Shown piece after piece: positions 10,548-19,922 of a stretch of 64,000 nucleotides of DNA (position 1 is its first letter; the number at the start of each line of letters is the position of its first letter). Position numbers and translations under genes: made by a program. Origin of the DNA: Ctenosaura bakeri (taxonomy: Eukaryota; Chordata; Lepidosauria; Squamata; Iguanidae); NCBI GenBank assembly GCA_948474755.1, contig CAOLHI010000919.1:186001-250000 (forward strand), in the 5' to 3' direction. Below the pieces are notes generated by a model that searched no databases, had not been told where the DNA came from, and worked only from the letters and a program-made list of their open reading frames with translations.

Positions 10548-10653
10548 CTCACAAATAATCAAATTTATGAAGGTCAATTCTGCAAATGTGGAGGAAGGAC
10601 TGTATATTCTTTCTAGTGGCCTAAATAAGATCTTGTGGAGCCAGTAAGTGTTA

Positions 10654-10830
10654 GGGTAAGGACTGTGGCTTAGTGGTAAAGCACTGTTCTGTATGCAGAA
10701 AGTCATGGGTTGGATTCCTGACTTTTACAGCCTAAGCATTGGGAAGCAAATGATGGGGGAGACCTCTTGCTGAGACCCAGGGGATGGATCTGCTGGCAGT
10801 CGATATAGGTAGGCAACTGCAGCCAGAGCC
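10654..10830 (+). mobile_element. tRNA-derived SINE
   Basis: The tRNA-like head has an A-box region TGGCTTAGTGGTAAAGC (10666-10682) and a B-box-like GGGTTGGATTCCT (10707-10719). A body follows with AGACCTCTTGCTGAGACCC (10760-10778). It belongs to a different SINE family from the BovB-tailed ones. Related heads occur at 63.56-63.79 kb. Confidence 0.75.
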
Positions 10831-10998
10831 AGTTTTCATCCCCAGACACTCTAGCAAGGCTGTGTCACTTCATTTTCTTCCCCAAGCCAGGCAGAAATTT
10901 GTCTGCAATGTCTATTTGTTATTTCAGGGTAGTGTTTGAGAGATTTGGTGATGTTTTGAGCAAATCTTCTTTCCTTAGAGGTTGCCAGAAGCAATTGG

Positions 10999-11075
10999 CC
11001 ATATATATATATATATATTTATATTTATATTTATATTTATATTTATTTTATTTATTTTTTATTTATATTCTCCTG
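10999..11075. repeat. AT-rich microsatellite (TA)n and (TATATT)n
   Basis: An uninterrupted TA run is followed by TATATT/TATTTA repeats. It probably grew from the A/T-rich tail of the adjoining LINE fragment. Confidence 0.9.
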
Positions 11076-11190
11076 GAATGGAACCCAAAGTGGCTTCCAA
11101 CAATAAATTAAAACATTAAACATTTTAAAAACATTAAAAACATATAAAATAATAAAAACCTAAAACAATACACATTTTTATATATTTTTT
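11040..11190 (-). mobile_element. L2-like LINE 3' end fragment
   Basis: TTTATATTCTCCTGGAATGG, AACCCAAAGTGGCTTCCAAC and A-rich stretches match the 3' UTR layout of the L2 copy at 45486-47005 (CCCACTTTCTTCCCCAG, AAAGCGACCTATAC). Confidence 0.5.
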
Positions 11191-11361
11191 CAGTGCCCCC
11201 CCACTGGGAGGATATGGGGGCTTGGCACCTGCACAAAAGTGATTTGGGCAGCGTACCCCCAACAGCCACGGTATCCCCACTCAAGTGTAAATAAGAATGA
11301 ACTTGATGGACAAATAGTTTGACTTATGGGTGACTCCAGATGGGAAAGCAGTCCCTGGAAC

Positions 11362-12137
11362 CAGTGATTTTAGACTCGAGTTGACTGACTCGGACTCAAG
11401 TCAGATTTAAGTCACTTCAGTGACTTGACTCGGACTTGATTCAGCAATAAATGATGCACTGACTCGACTCGACTTGAGACTTGTATATTTTTAGTGACTG
11501 ACTTGCTGCCCTTGGTTCATTCACATAACACATTCATCTGGAAACGTTACAACTCTGAACAATGCTTCAATGTTTGCCTGCTGGTCACATGACAATGTGT
11601 CCCAAGCCCAAAGTGTGGGCACATTTCTCAGAGGGGAACAGCAAACGGGTTAGGCAATGGACTTGAGGCAGGCTTGAGGTCTGCTCAGCAGCCTGTTCCC
11701 GCTGCATATCAGAGGAGCCTTCTAACACTTTTCCTAAGAGCAGAAGACAAGACTCGCCCCCAGAGTGCAGGGTGCATTTCTCAGAGGGGTTCTCAGCAAA
11801 TGTGTCAGGCAATGGGCTTGAGGAGGAAGGATCCTTCCTTCTAAAGCTTTTGAAACTTCAGTGATGGGGAGTCAGAAGAATCCTATTCCCCACTTCCCAA
11901 GCTGCAGATGGAAAAACAGCAAATGTGGAGATCTGACTCTGCTTAAATTGTTAAAACTGACTTTATTGAACTCTGTCCAGAAATTCTGGAATATAGGTTG
12001 GGGTATAAAGTGCAGTCCCAGACTTGAGGCCTGACTTGAAAGTATCTTGCAAGGACTTGAGACTCAGTTTGAGACCTGAAAGTAGAGACTTGAGACTTGA
12101 CTTGAGACTTGGAGTAAAAGACTTAAACACATCACTG
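11362..12137. mobile_element. hAT-like element with AAGTC-rich ends, copy 1
   Basis: A 776-bp element starting CAGTGATTTTAGACTCGAG and ending AAACACATCACTG. The flanks are CCTGGAAC (11354-11361) and TCTGGAAC (12138-12145), a 7/8-matching 8-bp duplication. About 100-150 bp at each end consists of irregular GACTTGA/TCAAGTC repeats. It is inverted relative to copies at 41834-43104 and 54489-55266. Noncoding. Confidence 0.88.
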
Positions 12138-12462
12138 TCTGGAACTATCAAGAGTTCCCACATGTGGGTACAACAAATTTATGTTGTTTGTACCCGCATG
12201 TTCATGGGTTTGCATCCAGTCCCCACTTCAAAATATGTCAGGTTGCCCACACTCTGTCCACCCATCCTCTCCCTTCCCTTCCTCGTTACTCTGATAACAT
12301 CTTATATCCTGTCTCAAGCAATGTTTCAGAAATTGATTTTCACCAATTTCCACTGAGCCTTTAAAAAAAAAATCAAGAGTTATAGTCAAAGTACTAAAGT
12401 GCTTTAGCAATATTATACTAGTGAAACATTAGGGTCATTTTGTTTTAGCACCATCATTGTTC

Positions 12463-12867
12463 TTTCATAGAATCATAGAATCATTGAGTTGGAAGAGACC
12501 CCAGGGGCCATCCAGTCCAACCCCCTGCCATGCAGGAACGCACATCAAAGCACTCTCAACAGATGGCCATCCAACCTCTGCTTAAAAACATCTAAAGAAG
12601 GAGACTCCACCACACTCCGAGGCAGCACATTCCACTGCGGACAGCTCTGACCATCAGGAAGTTCTTCCTGATGTTCAAGTGAAATCTCCTTTCCTGCAGC
12701 TTGAATCCATTGCTCCTTGTCCTAGTCTCTGGAGCGGCAGAGAACAAGCCTGCTCCCTCCTCAACATGACATCCCTTCAAATATTTAAACATGGCTATCA
12801 TGTCCCCTCTTAACCTTCTCTTCTGCAGACTGAACATACCCAGCTCCCTAAGCCATTCTTCATAGGG
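12463..12867 (-). mobile_element. CR1 LINE 3' fragment
   Basis: The minus strand reads MFSLQKRRLRGDMIAMFKYL, then HVEEGAGLFSAAPETRTRS. The tail repeat ATAGAATCATAGAATCAT is at the left (12467-12484). The copy ends where a SPIN-like hAT begins at 12868. It gives the empty-site sequence for the CR1 interrupted at 8658. Confidence 0.9.
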
Positions 12868-13564
12868 CAGTGGTTCTTAACCTTCCTAATGCCACGACCC
12901 TTTAGTACAGTTCCTCATGTTGTGGGGTTGTGACCCCCAACCATAAAATTATTTATTTATTACTTACAATGCCTCCCCCCCCGGCAAAGGCCGCCTCTCC
13001 AGCCAGGAACAGGAGGGGTGGGCAAGGAGCGCGTCTTCCCCGGGAAAAAACTCCAAGAACCCCCCCCCGGGCTCTGCTTCTGCTTCACTCTCTTTTCCGC
13101 TGGGGGGGCAGTGTGGGAAAAGTTTCCAGAGTGTCGACCCTGGCTGGGGGGAGGAATCCTGGCGCCTTTGTCTTTTGCACCGGGCACAGCTCACCCCTCC
13201 AGAAAAGCACCACCTTATGGCCCCCCGGCTCTTCCACAGCACCCCCCTCCATGGCGAGTGGGGCAGGGGCCATGGCGAGGAGGGGGCCTGCCCCCCGTGC
13301 TGCCGTCACCCCCCCCCAAGCTGGCCGGTCAGAAAGGAGGTTCTCCTGGTAGCCGAAAAGGGAAGTGATTTCAGTCCCTTCTGAACAGGGGGCAGGAGGG
13401 GGCAGGAGGATGCGAGCACGTGGCTCGTGCTTGCGCACCACCACTGAGGAGGGAATTGAGCCTAAGACCATCAGAAATACATATTTTCCGATGGTCTTAG
13501 GCGACCCCTGTGAAAGGGCCGTTCGACCCCAAAGGGGTCACGACCCACAGGTTAAGAACCACTG
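12868..13564. mobile_element. SPIN-like hAT element with GC-rich interior, copy 1
   Basis: Ends CAGTGGTTCTTAACC and GGTTAAGAACCACTG, followed inward by the TAATGCCACGACCCTTTA and GGGGTTGTGACCCCCAACC blocks on the left and CGACCCACAGG on the right. These match my recollection of the SPIN/URR1-type hAT consensus. The interior (about 12970-13440) is an unrelated, CpG- and C-tract-rich segment. A small hairpin (CCTAAGACCATC at 13460-13471, with its complement before 13502) precedes the right end. The flanking 8-mers TCATAGGG and CTCTAAGG match poorly. Confidence 0.8.
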
Positions 13565-13570
13565 CTCTAA

Positions 13571-13755
13571 GGCCACTTCCACACTACACTGTTATAGTGC
13601 TATTATTCCACTTTCAACCTCCTGTGGAATCCTGGAGGCCAAAGAGGTCTCTGGCTGAGAATTCTAAAGGCCCCTCCTAAACTGCAAACCTCAGGATTCC
13701 ATAAGATGTTGAAAGTGGAATCATAGTGCTATAACAGTCTAGTGCGGAAATAGCC
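13571..13755. mobile_element. Harbinger-like MITE (family A), long form
   Basis: Begins GGCCACTTCCACACTACAC and ends GTGCGGAAATAGCC, with TAA on both sides (13568-13570, 13756-13758). The arms contain GTTATAGTGCTATTATTCCA and its complement. The centre has GGCTGAGAATTCTAAAGGCC. Confidence 0.88.
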
Positions 13756-13865
13756 TAAGATAATTTTCTATTTTACCAGTGCCTGTTGAGAATGCTAGCA
13801 TTTAAACAAGTTATTTAGCTCAGTTTACGAAATTACTCACTAATTAATACCAATGTCCTTTAGAG

Positions 13866-14003
13866 CAGTGGTTCTCAACCTGTGGGTCCCCAGATGTTCA
13901 AAAACTTCAGCTCCCAGAAGCCCTGAGCATTGACCATAGTGGCTGGGGCTTCTGGGAGCTGAAGTCCAAACACATCTGGGGACCCACAGGTTGAGAACCA
14001 CTG
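13866..14003. mobile_element. Palindromic hAT MITE, 138 bp
   Basis: Ends CAGTGGTTCTCAACCTGTGG and its complement, with a perfect 8-bp duplication CTTTAGAG (13858-13865, 14004-14011). The element folds into one long imperfect hairpin with arms around CTTCAGCTCCCAGAAGCCC. Noncoding. Confidence 0.92.
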
Positions 14004-14011
14004 CTTTAGAG

Positions 14012-15134
14012 GATAAGAGTACCTGCTTCGGAACATAAGACATCTCAACTCTGTCTTCCTTCAGAAGGACCCACCAGACATGCTTACACTAAGCATGTAC
14101 AGAAAGTGAATAACTCTGGGTTGTCTTCAGAATAATAAAAATGAAATTTTGTTAATTAATTTTTTTTTTTTTTAAGAAAACCCACTCATGGTGTTCCTCC
14201 TCTCCCATTTTGTGAGGTCACCTCCCTGGAACTAGAAAATTAAATGTAATTACACGGCAAAAGGAGTGAAGTTATCTTTCACTAAACTGAAATTATAATG
14301 TAATGTAGCTATATTTTTTGTTGCTGGGAGAAAGAAAAAGAATGGATTAATTGCAACTAGTTTTTTTTTCCCCACACTCTTTATACGAAGCCATTACAGC
14401 ACAGCATTTTTGCAGTAATGCAAAATGACTTCTGCAGGATCCAGATGTAATAAACTTGTTTGAGAAAGCACACACCTGGAAACAGGGCAGTTATACTGTG
14501 ATGAAGAGGCTCAAGATTTCTCTAAAAGAAAAACTCAGCAAATGCCACCCGGTTCTTCCAGGCCCAGCTCCATAGTTTGAGCCTCAGGAGATCCAGTGAT
14601 GCCTACATTAAGGCCATTCTTAGTTGCTGTCCAGGGAGGTAACGCCTCCTGCTCAGTAGGATTTTCCACATGGTCTGAAATTCCAGGTTTATGAGAGCTT
14701 ATATTCTGATACAGAAGGTTAATGGGTCACAAAGGGACAGTAATGGGAATCCAGCTGTTTCTAGGGCAACAAAACATCCCTCTTCTCTGCTTTTTAATCC
14801 TTATGCATTTTTTATATTCTAATGATCCCTGTCATTTTGAAATTCTCCAACCATTTTGCAGCCAATAAATAGGAAAAGTAAAATTTCTTTCCTGAACGTA
14901 TTTGCAGACCTCTTTTGTCTAAAGCAAGAAGTCAGGGCTTTAACAGTAGATGATGTTTATCTAGCACCTTGGTAATTGCTATAAAAGTAAGTCCCTTGAT
15001 TCCCCCCACCAGTTATTATTACTCTTATAAAGCACAGTGATACAGCATGGTTTTATTTTGTATGGACTTTCCCTCCCATAAACAGTGTTTTTTCCAAACT
15101 GTTTTATGAAAAGAAACAATAAACACTTTTAAAT
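14012..15134. other. No recognised feature
   Basis: AT-rich, with a poly-T run at 14160-14174. I found no repeat family, exon or RNA gene. Confidence 0.45.
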
Positions 15135-15142
15135 GTTTAGTC

Positions 15143-15880
15143 CAGGGCTTTCCAAATGGTGTGCCATGACATGTTAGTGTGTCACCTGAAGTGTGTAGGT
15201 ATGTTGCCTACAATCTTGGAAATGTATGTTATTATTTATAAATTATGTATTTTTAAAAATATATGAAAGGTTTTCATGAGATATGCTATGTCTCCATACA
15301 TTTTGTTATTGCAGTTTATGTACATGCCTAAGGCCCTTTCCTCACCTTACCTTTTCATGGAGGTGGGGGCAGTGTTCGCGCGAGCAGCCTCCTGCACAAG
15401 GCGCTCACATTCCTTCTGCTTCCTCGCCGCTGCTGGCTTGCTGGTCGCGCAAACGCCCTTCCCCTGCCCCGCCCCTTCCTTCTGCAGTGCAGCCTGGGAG
15501 TTGTAGGCTGGGCTGGGGCAGGAAGAGCGACCGGCCCTGCTCCCGAGGCTCCACAGGGCACGTAAGTGCGTGCGGGGCCTCAGAGCGATGTGCGACCACG
15601 CAGCATTTTTGGTTTTAAGCCGAAAATAAAAAATGTGTGCGCGGTCCACGTCAGGCCCTTGAGTGTCACGTAAATGGGAGTGCGTCATGCAGACCACTCC
15701 TCCCATTTACGTGACACTCAAGGGGCCCTCTCGCTTTAGAAACAGCGTGCGAAAAAGGTCTATATCTCTTATAAGGGGTTAGTTTAACCTCCAGTTTGCT
15801 AGTAAAACTGAATTACTGTGTCGCAAAATGATGTACGTCCAAAAAGTGTGTCACCAACATGAAAAGTCTGGAAAGCTCTG
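15143..15880. mobile_element. hAT-like nonautonomous element
   Basis: Starts CAGGGCTTTCCAAATGGTGT and ends GGAAAGCTCTG. It is flanked by a perfect 8-bp duplication GTTTAGTC (15135-15142, 15881-15888). The interior holds a 429-bp Harbinger-like element (15332-15760), so the hAT itself is only ~310 bp. A related right end is at 62150-62197. Confidence 0.88.
15332..15760. mobile_element. GC-rich Harbinger-like MITE (family B), copy 2
   Basis: Begins GGCCCTTTCCTCACC and ends GTGCGAAAAAGGTC. The flanks are TAA (15329-15331) and TAT (15761-15763), an imperfect 3-bp duplication. It has a perfect 20-bp internal inverted repeat, GAGTGTCACGTAAATGGGAG at 15661-15680 and its complement at 15700-15719. 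It is nested inside the hAT at 15143-15880. Confidence 0.85.
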
Positions 15881-15898
15881 GTTTAGTCTTTTACAGGT

Positions 15899-16066
15899 TT
15901 GTTGCTGTTGCTGTCATGTGCCTTCAAGTCATTTCCAAATTATGGTGACCCTAAGACAAACCTATCATGGGGTTTTCTGGGGCTGAGAGTATGTGACATG
16001 GTTTCCAAAGCTGAGTGGGGAGTCAAATCCTGGTCTCATAGTCCAATCCACTATACCACAGAGGAG
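15899..16066 (-). mobile_element. tRNA-derived SINE with BovB-like tail, short-centre form
   Basis: The tail GCCTTCAAGTCATTTCCAAA (15921-15940) and GGTGACCCTAAGACAAACC are followed by TGGGGTTTTCTGGGGCTGAG, without the middle block present in the 7.8-kb copy. The head is near ATAGTCCAATCCACTATACC. Confidence 0.85.
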
Positions 16067-16188
16067 AACAATTTTGACCTACATCTACCTGAGATAGTAA
16101 CCCTTGCATCTGGGCTATACCATAAAAAGACTACTGGTGGGGGTTCACATGGCAGAATGCATGTCTGTGCAAACAAATTATCTACATA

Positions 16189-16235
16189 CTAGTGTACATA
16201 CCCAGCATTGCCTGGGATTTTATTTTCTCATAGAT
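16189..16235 (-). mobile_element. Helitron 3' end
   Basis: On the minus strand a short hairpin (CCCAG CATTGC CTGGG on the plus strand, 16201-16216) lies ~8 bp before a terminal CTAG (16189-16192). A hairpin followed by CTAG/CTRR is the Helitron 3' signature. A near-identical end in plus orientation occurs at 60390-60436. The 5' end was not found. Confidence 0.65.
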
Positions 16236-16439
16236 AATACTTGTTAGAAAGATCTGAGATCCTGCATCTCTAATTCCCCAAACTGTCTTGTCCAGTACCT
16301 GCAACTTTTCCCCATATTCCCCGATCCAATCTGTATTCAGAGTTATTAACATGCAGAGGTTCAGTTCATGAGGGAATACACTGCCCTCCTCCTTGCTTCT
16401 AGGCATCATCTCCATAGCAACCAGCCTTTTCAAGAACTT

Positions 16440-16502
16440 TCTGGCTGAGAATTCTAAAAGCCCCTCCCTAAGCTGCAAAGCCCAGGATTCTATAGAATCT
16501 TC
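16440..16502. mobile_element. Harbinger-like MITE (family A) remnant
   Basis: GGCTGAGAATTCTAAAAGCC and CCCAGGATTCTATAGAATC match the centre and inner right arm of the long form of family A. The outer ends are missing. Confidence 0.6.
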
Positions 16503-16699
16503 CCAGGCCGCCAATCATATGAGGCCAGTAAACCACTTTTGAATGTCATTTATCATGAATGAATATCAAAAGCAGCTTCCAACTTTCCTTTCACCTCTGA
16601 GCATGTCAACGTCTGGAAAGTTGAAAGCTGCACAGCACATCTTATAGGAACAGGGATGTGAGAAGTATGAAATTGGGGAAAGCTAGACATAGTAAAACA

Positions 16700-19130
16700 G
16701 GAAATGGAATGTATGAACATGGCAATACTTGGGATGAGACAGCAAAATTGGACAGGAATGGGACATTATGAGTTACATAATTACACAGTTATGTAATTAC
16801 ACATTATTCAGGAAATGAAAATCTAAGGAGAAATGGGGTGGCATTTATGGAGTAGCCAAAGCCAGCAGGGGATATAAAGCAAAATAAGATCAATAAGACT
16901 TCAGACAAAACCCACCAATATAACCATAACCCAAATTTATGCTCTAACTACAGAGGCAGAAGAGGAAGAAACAGAAGATTCTGCACTGGAGTCTGAGAGA
17001 AAATTGATCACACACCGAAACAGGACATGTTGATCATCATAGGTGATTAGAATGTAAAAGTAGAAAACAGAACAGGAACAAGCATTGTTGGAGAATTTGA
17101 CCTAGCATTAAGAAATGAAGCAGGTGAACAACTGATTGAATTTTGTAAATCCAACAATTTGTTCTTTGCAAATACATTCTTCCAGCAGTCAGATGACTGT
17201 ATACATGGACAAAACTTGATGACTAATATAGACATCAAATACACTACATAATTGGAAGCAGAAAATGGAGAAGCTCCACCCTCTCTGCAAAACAAGACCA
17301 AGAGCAGATTGTGGCACAGACCATGAACTGCTAATATAAAAAAATCAAAGCTAAAGAAGAGCATTAAATCAATCACTGTGCTAAAATATAACTGGAAGAA
17401 TATCCCTGTCACATTAAAGATAATATAAAAAACAGATTTCCACTGTTAGGCCTAATTGACCAGGAGCCAGAAGAACTATGGACCAAAGCCAGGAACATTG
17501 TAAGGGAGAAATTCAAAAAAGTGATATCTGCAGCTAGAAAGAAAGAAAAGTTTCATTGGATAAAAGATAAAAGTCTTCACCCGTTTAAAGACGAACAAGA
17601 AGCAAAAATAAAAGAGGACAGAAGTAGCATCAGAACCCTGAGCACAACTGTATTGTACTAGTAATGTAATGTAGTACTGACCAGAGCATTGCATTAATCT
17701 CCCATGCAAGCAAAGTGATGCTCAAAATTGTGCAACAAAATCTTTTACCATATATGGAGCAAGAAATGACAGATGTCCAAGCTGGGTTCAGAGGAGGAAG
17801 AGACTCTAGGGATCCTATTACAAACATATGTTGGATAATGAAATGTATCAATAATTTCAGAAGAAAATCAGTGAGTGCATTATAGAATATAGCAAGCAAG
17901 ATTGTGTAGATCATGAAACTATGGATTGCACCTAAAGAAATGGCTATGCTAGAACATTTGATTGTCCTTATGTGTAACCTGTGCTCAGGACAAGAGGCCA
18001 CTGTCAGAACATAATATAGGGAAACAAAATGGTTCCAATTGGCAAGGGAATCAGGCAGGATTGCATTTTAATCAGCCTATCTGTTTAATGTTTATGCTGA
18101 ACATATCACACATCAAGCTGGATTCAGAGGAAGGAGGTATGGAAACTGGAGACTTGGAATGACTATTGAAGAAAGTCATGGAAGAAAGTACAAAGGCACA
18201 TTTATAGTTGATCATTAAGAAAACAAAAACAAAAAAAATGACCACAGATGATTGATATATCTTTAAAGTAGATGATTAAGATGTTTAAATAATAAAATAT
18301 TTCCCCAGTCTCGGTCATTAATCAAAATGGAGACTGCAGGCAAGAAATCAGAAGAAGACTAGGACTTGGAAGGGCCGCTATGAAGGATCTTTAAAAAATG
18401 CTGTAGTCTTTGGCCCTTTCCGCACGGACCTATTAAAACAGTGCAGAGCGACCTCCAACAGAGGTCTTCTGCACTGTGGAGTGGACTGGAGTGGACTACT
18501 TTTCATAGTTCCTCACCTCAGTCCACTCCGGAGCGACCGGAACTAGTTGCGCAGTGTGCTTTTTAAAAACCTCTTTTAAGAACCTCTTTTAAGAGGTTTT
18601 TAAAAAGTACGGAGCGCGCAAACCCGTGTCGCTCCGTCCCTGAGCTCCGGTGCAGATTTGCAGGCACGCACTAGTGTGTGCCTACAGATCTGCCGAGGGC
18701 GGGATTTTGGCTGGCAAGCTTCTCGGGTTGGTGGAGAGCCTCCCCCAACTGGAAGCCACCATTTTGGACGCCAGAGCAGTGCGGAGCGATGAGTTCGCAC
18801 TGCTCCTCGTCCCGACAGACTCGCCTGGACCCACCAAAAAGCCGGTGAGTAGCAGCAGGGAGTGTTTCCCTCGCCGCGTGTGGAAAGGGCCTTAGAAAAC
18901 CAAAGATGGGATTGTCCATGCCATCATATTTCTGTTTTCCTTGTATGTTTGTGAGAGCTGGACAGTGGAAAGCACTGAGACGAAGAGAATCAATTCACTT
19001 GAAATGTGGTGGTAGAAGAGAATTCTGTGGATACTATGGACTGCCAAAAAGACAAATAAATGGATCTAGAGGAAATTCTCCCTGTAACTCTCCCTGGAAG
19101 CCATGATGACTAAGACGAGAGTCATACTTT
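16700..19130 (+). pseudogene. BovB ORF2 (endonuclease and reverse transcriptase), dead
   Basis: Landmarks in order: QQNWTGMG at about 16740 (endonuclease), ADCGTDHELL at about 17290-17320 (C-terminal endonuclease SDH-like motif), LIDQEPEELWTKARNIVR at about 17450-17505, and a KIVQQNLLPYMEQEMTDVQA stretch then GFRGGRDSRD at about 17730-17810 (RT start). DCVDHETM is at about 17905 and PIGKGIRQDC at about 18040. The post-RT block CESWTV is at about 18950, followed by EMWWxKRILW. Stops and frameshifts separate most blocks. The RT catalytic YADD region is not recognisable and may be deleted. Confidence 0.85.
18412..18891. mobile_element. Harbinger-like MITE (family D), 480 bp
   Basis: Termini GGCCCTTTCCGCACGG and CGCGTGTGGAAAGGGCC are good inverted repeats. 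The flanks are TTT and TTA. It contains an internal palindrome AACCTCTTTTAAGAGGTTTT (18582-18601). Its ends most resemble those of the autonomous relic at 33741. It is inserted in BovB. Confidence 0.85.
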
Positions 19131-19368
19131 GGATATATACTGAGAACACATGAGTCATCAGAAAAGACAATCATGCTTTGCAAGGTAGAAGGCAATAGGA
19201 AAATAGGAAGACCACATTACAGGTGCAGAGACTCAATCAAGGACAGCACAGCTCAGAGCCTGCAAAACATGTTGATAATAGGGTGACTTAGAAGTCTCTC
19301 ATTCATAGGCCCACTGTGAGTGAAAGTCAACTTGAGAACAGTTAATAATGAAGAAAAAACAGCCTCAT

Positions 19369-19922
19369 ACCTTCCAATTGTCCTGATTTGGCAGGAACAG
19401 ACTCAATTATCCTCTGTCATCCCTCTTCTGCTGTTTCTCTCTCCTCCTCCCACTTTCTTCCTTTGTCTTCACTTTATTTTGATTGCTACAATCTGAGCTC
19501 AAAGTACAAAAGTAATTTCTTCTTGTTGTGTGCTTTCAAGTTGCTTCCAACTTAGGGTGACCCTAATGCAAACCTACCACAGAGTTTTCTGGGGCTGAGA
19601 GTGTGTGATGCACCCAAAGTCAACCAGTGGTTTTCAATGACCGAGCAGGGAATCAAACTTTGATCTTCAGGGTTGCAGTCCAATGCTCAAATCACTATAC
19701 CACACTTGTTCACAATAATTTGCACTCAGTAAACTCAGTAGGGAGAGAGGAGAGGAGGGAGCAGAATCTTTCTCTTCCATTTATGCTCACACAAAAGAAA
19801 ATGGTTGTAGCCTCTCCTAGCTTATGTGTTCTTCTTCATAAGTAGCTTTTGCAATCTTGATCACACTCTGTTGTTGCTTGGCCACATATGTCCTGGTTTT
19901 CATCTATGAAATTTTGGAGGTG
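19369..19922 (+). mobile_element. Unclassified ~360-bp repeat, copy 3, interrupted
   Basis: Left part 19369-19520 starts ATACCTTCCAATTGTCCTGA. Right part 19713-19922 ends GTCCTGGTTTTCATCTATGA then TTTTGGAGG. A BovB-tailed SINE lies between them. The ACCTTCCAA and TTTTGGAGGT ends are weakly inverted, which hints at a DNA transposon. Confidence 0.65.
19521..19712 (-). mobile_element. tRNA-derived SINE with BovB-like tail, short-centre form
   Basis: TTGTGTGCTTTCAAGTTGCT (tail), AGAGTTTTCTGGGGCTGAGA (short centre), then CCAGTGGTTTTCAATGACCG and CAATGCTCAAATCACTATAC (head side). It is nested in the unclassified repeat. Confidence 0.85.

Larger units (their letters stand above)
9845..10602. mobile_element. 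Tigger-like (Tc1/mariner) nonautonomous element
   Basis: Termini CAGTGGCCCCTCCACTTTC and ATGTGGAGGAAGGACTG lie between TA dinucleotides (9843-9844, 10603-10604). This fits the TA target of the Tc1/mariner superfamily and the CAGTNGNCCCTCC ends of the Tigger group. Related copies are at 22698, 55353 and 59682. The interior is a degenerate minisatellite plus a small inserted hAT (10391-10547). There is no transposase. Confidence 0.8.
16640..19345 (+). mobile_element. BovB (RTE clade) LINE, interrupted
   Basis: A degraded BovB retrotransposon running from the endonuclease region to the 3' tail. It is split by a 480-bp Harbinger-like MITE at 18412-18891. The 3' end GTGAAAGTCAACTTGAGAAC (19319-19338) resembles the BovB-like tail of the SINEs, so this LINE class is the likely source of SINE mobilisation. 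Confidence 0.85.

Noticed and set aside
9803..10706. Several overlapping frames of 80-170 codons on both strands
   Set aside because: They arise from low-complexity minisatellite units in a Tigger-like element. No family motif, and frames are not conserved in the sister copy at 59682.
10656..10730. Functional tRNA gene
   Set aside because: A-box and B-box are present, but the sequence does not fold into a cloverleaf by eye and continues into a SINE body.
12024..12356. Serine/leucine-repeat-like frames (LKSLKS type) here and near 54421
   Set aside because: They are translations of the AAGTC-type subterminal DNA repeats of the hAT family, not a protein.
12930..13471. Frames of 70-140 codons in the GC-rich SPIN-like interior
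   Set aside because: Proline/glycine-rich products of C and G tracts in every frame. No domain and no conservation with copy 2. Kept only as possible captured cargo.
15283..15706. Overlapping frames of ~110-120 codons
   Set aside because: Lie in the GC-rich family B MITE; the other copies do not keep these frames.
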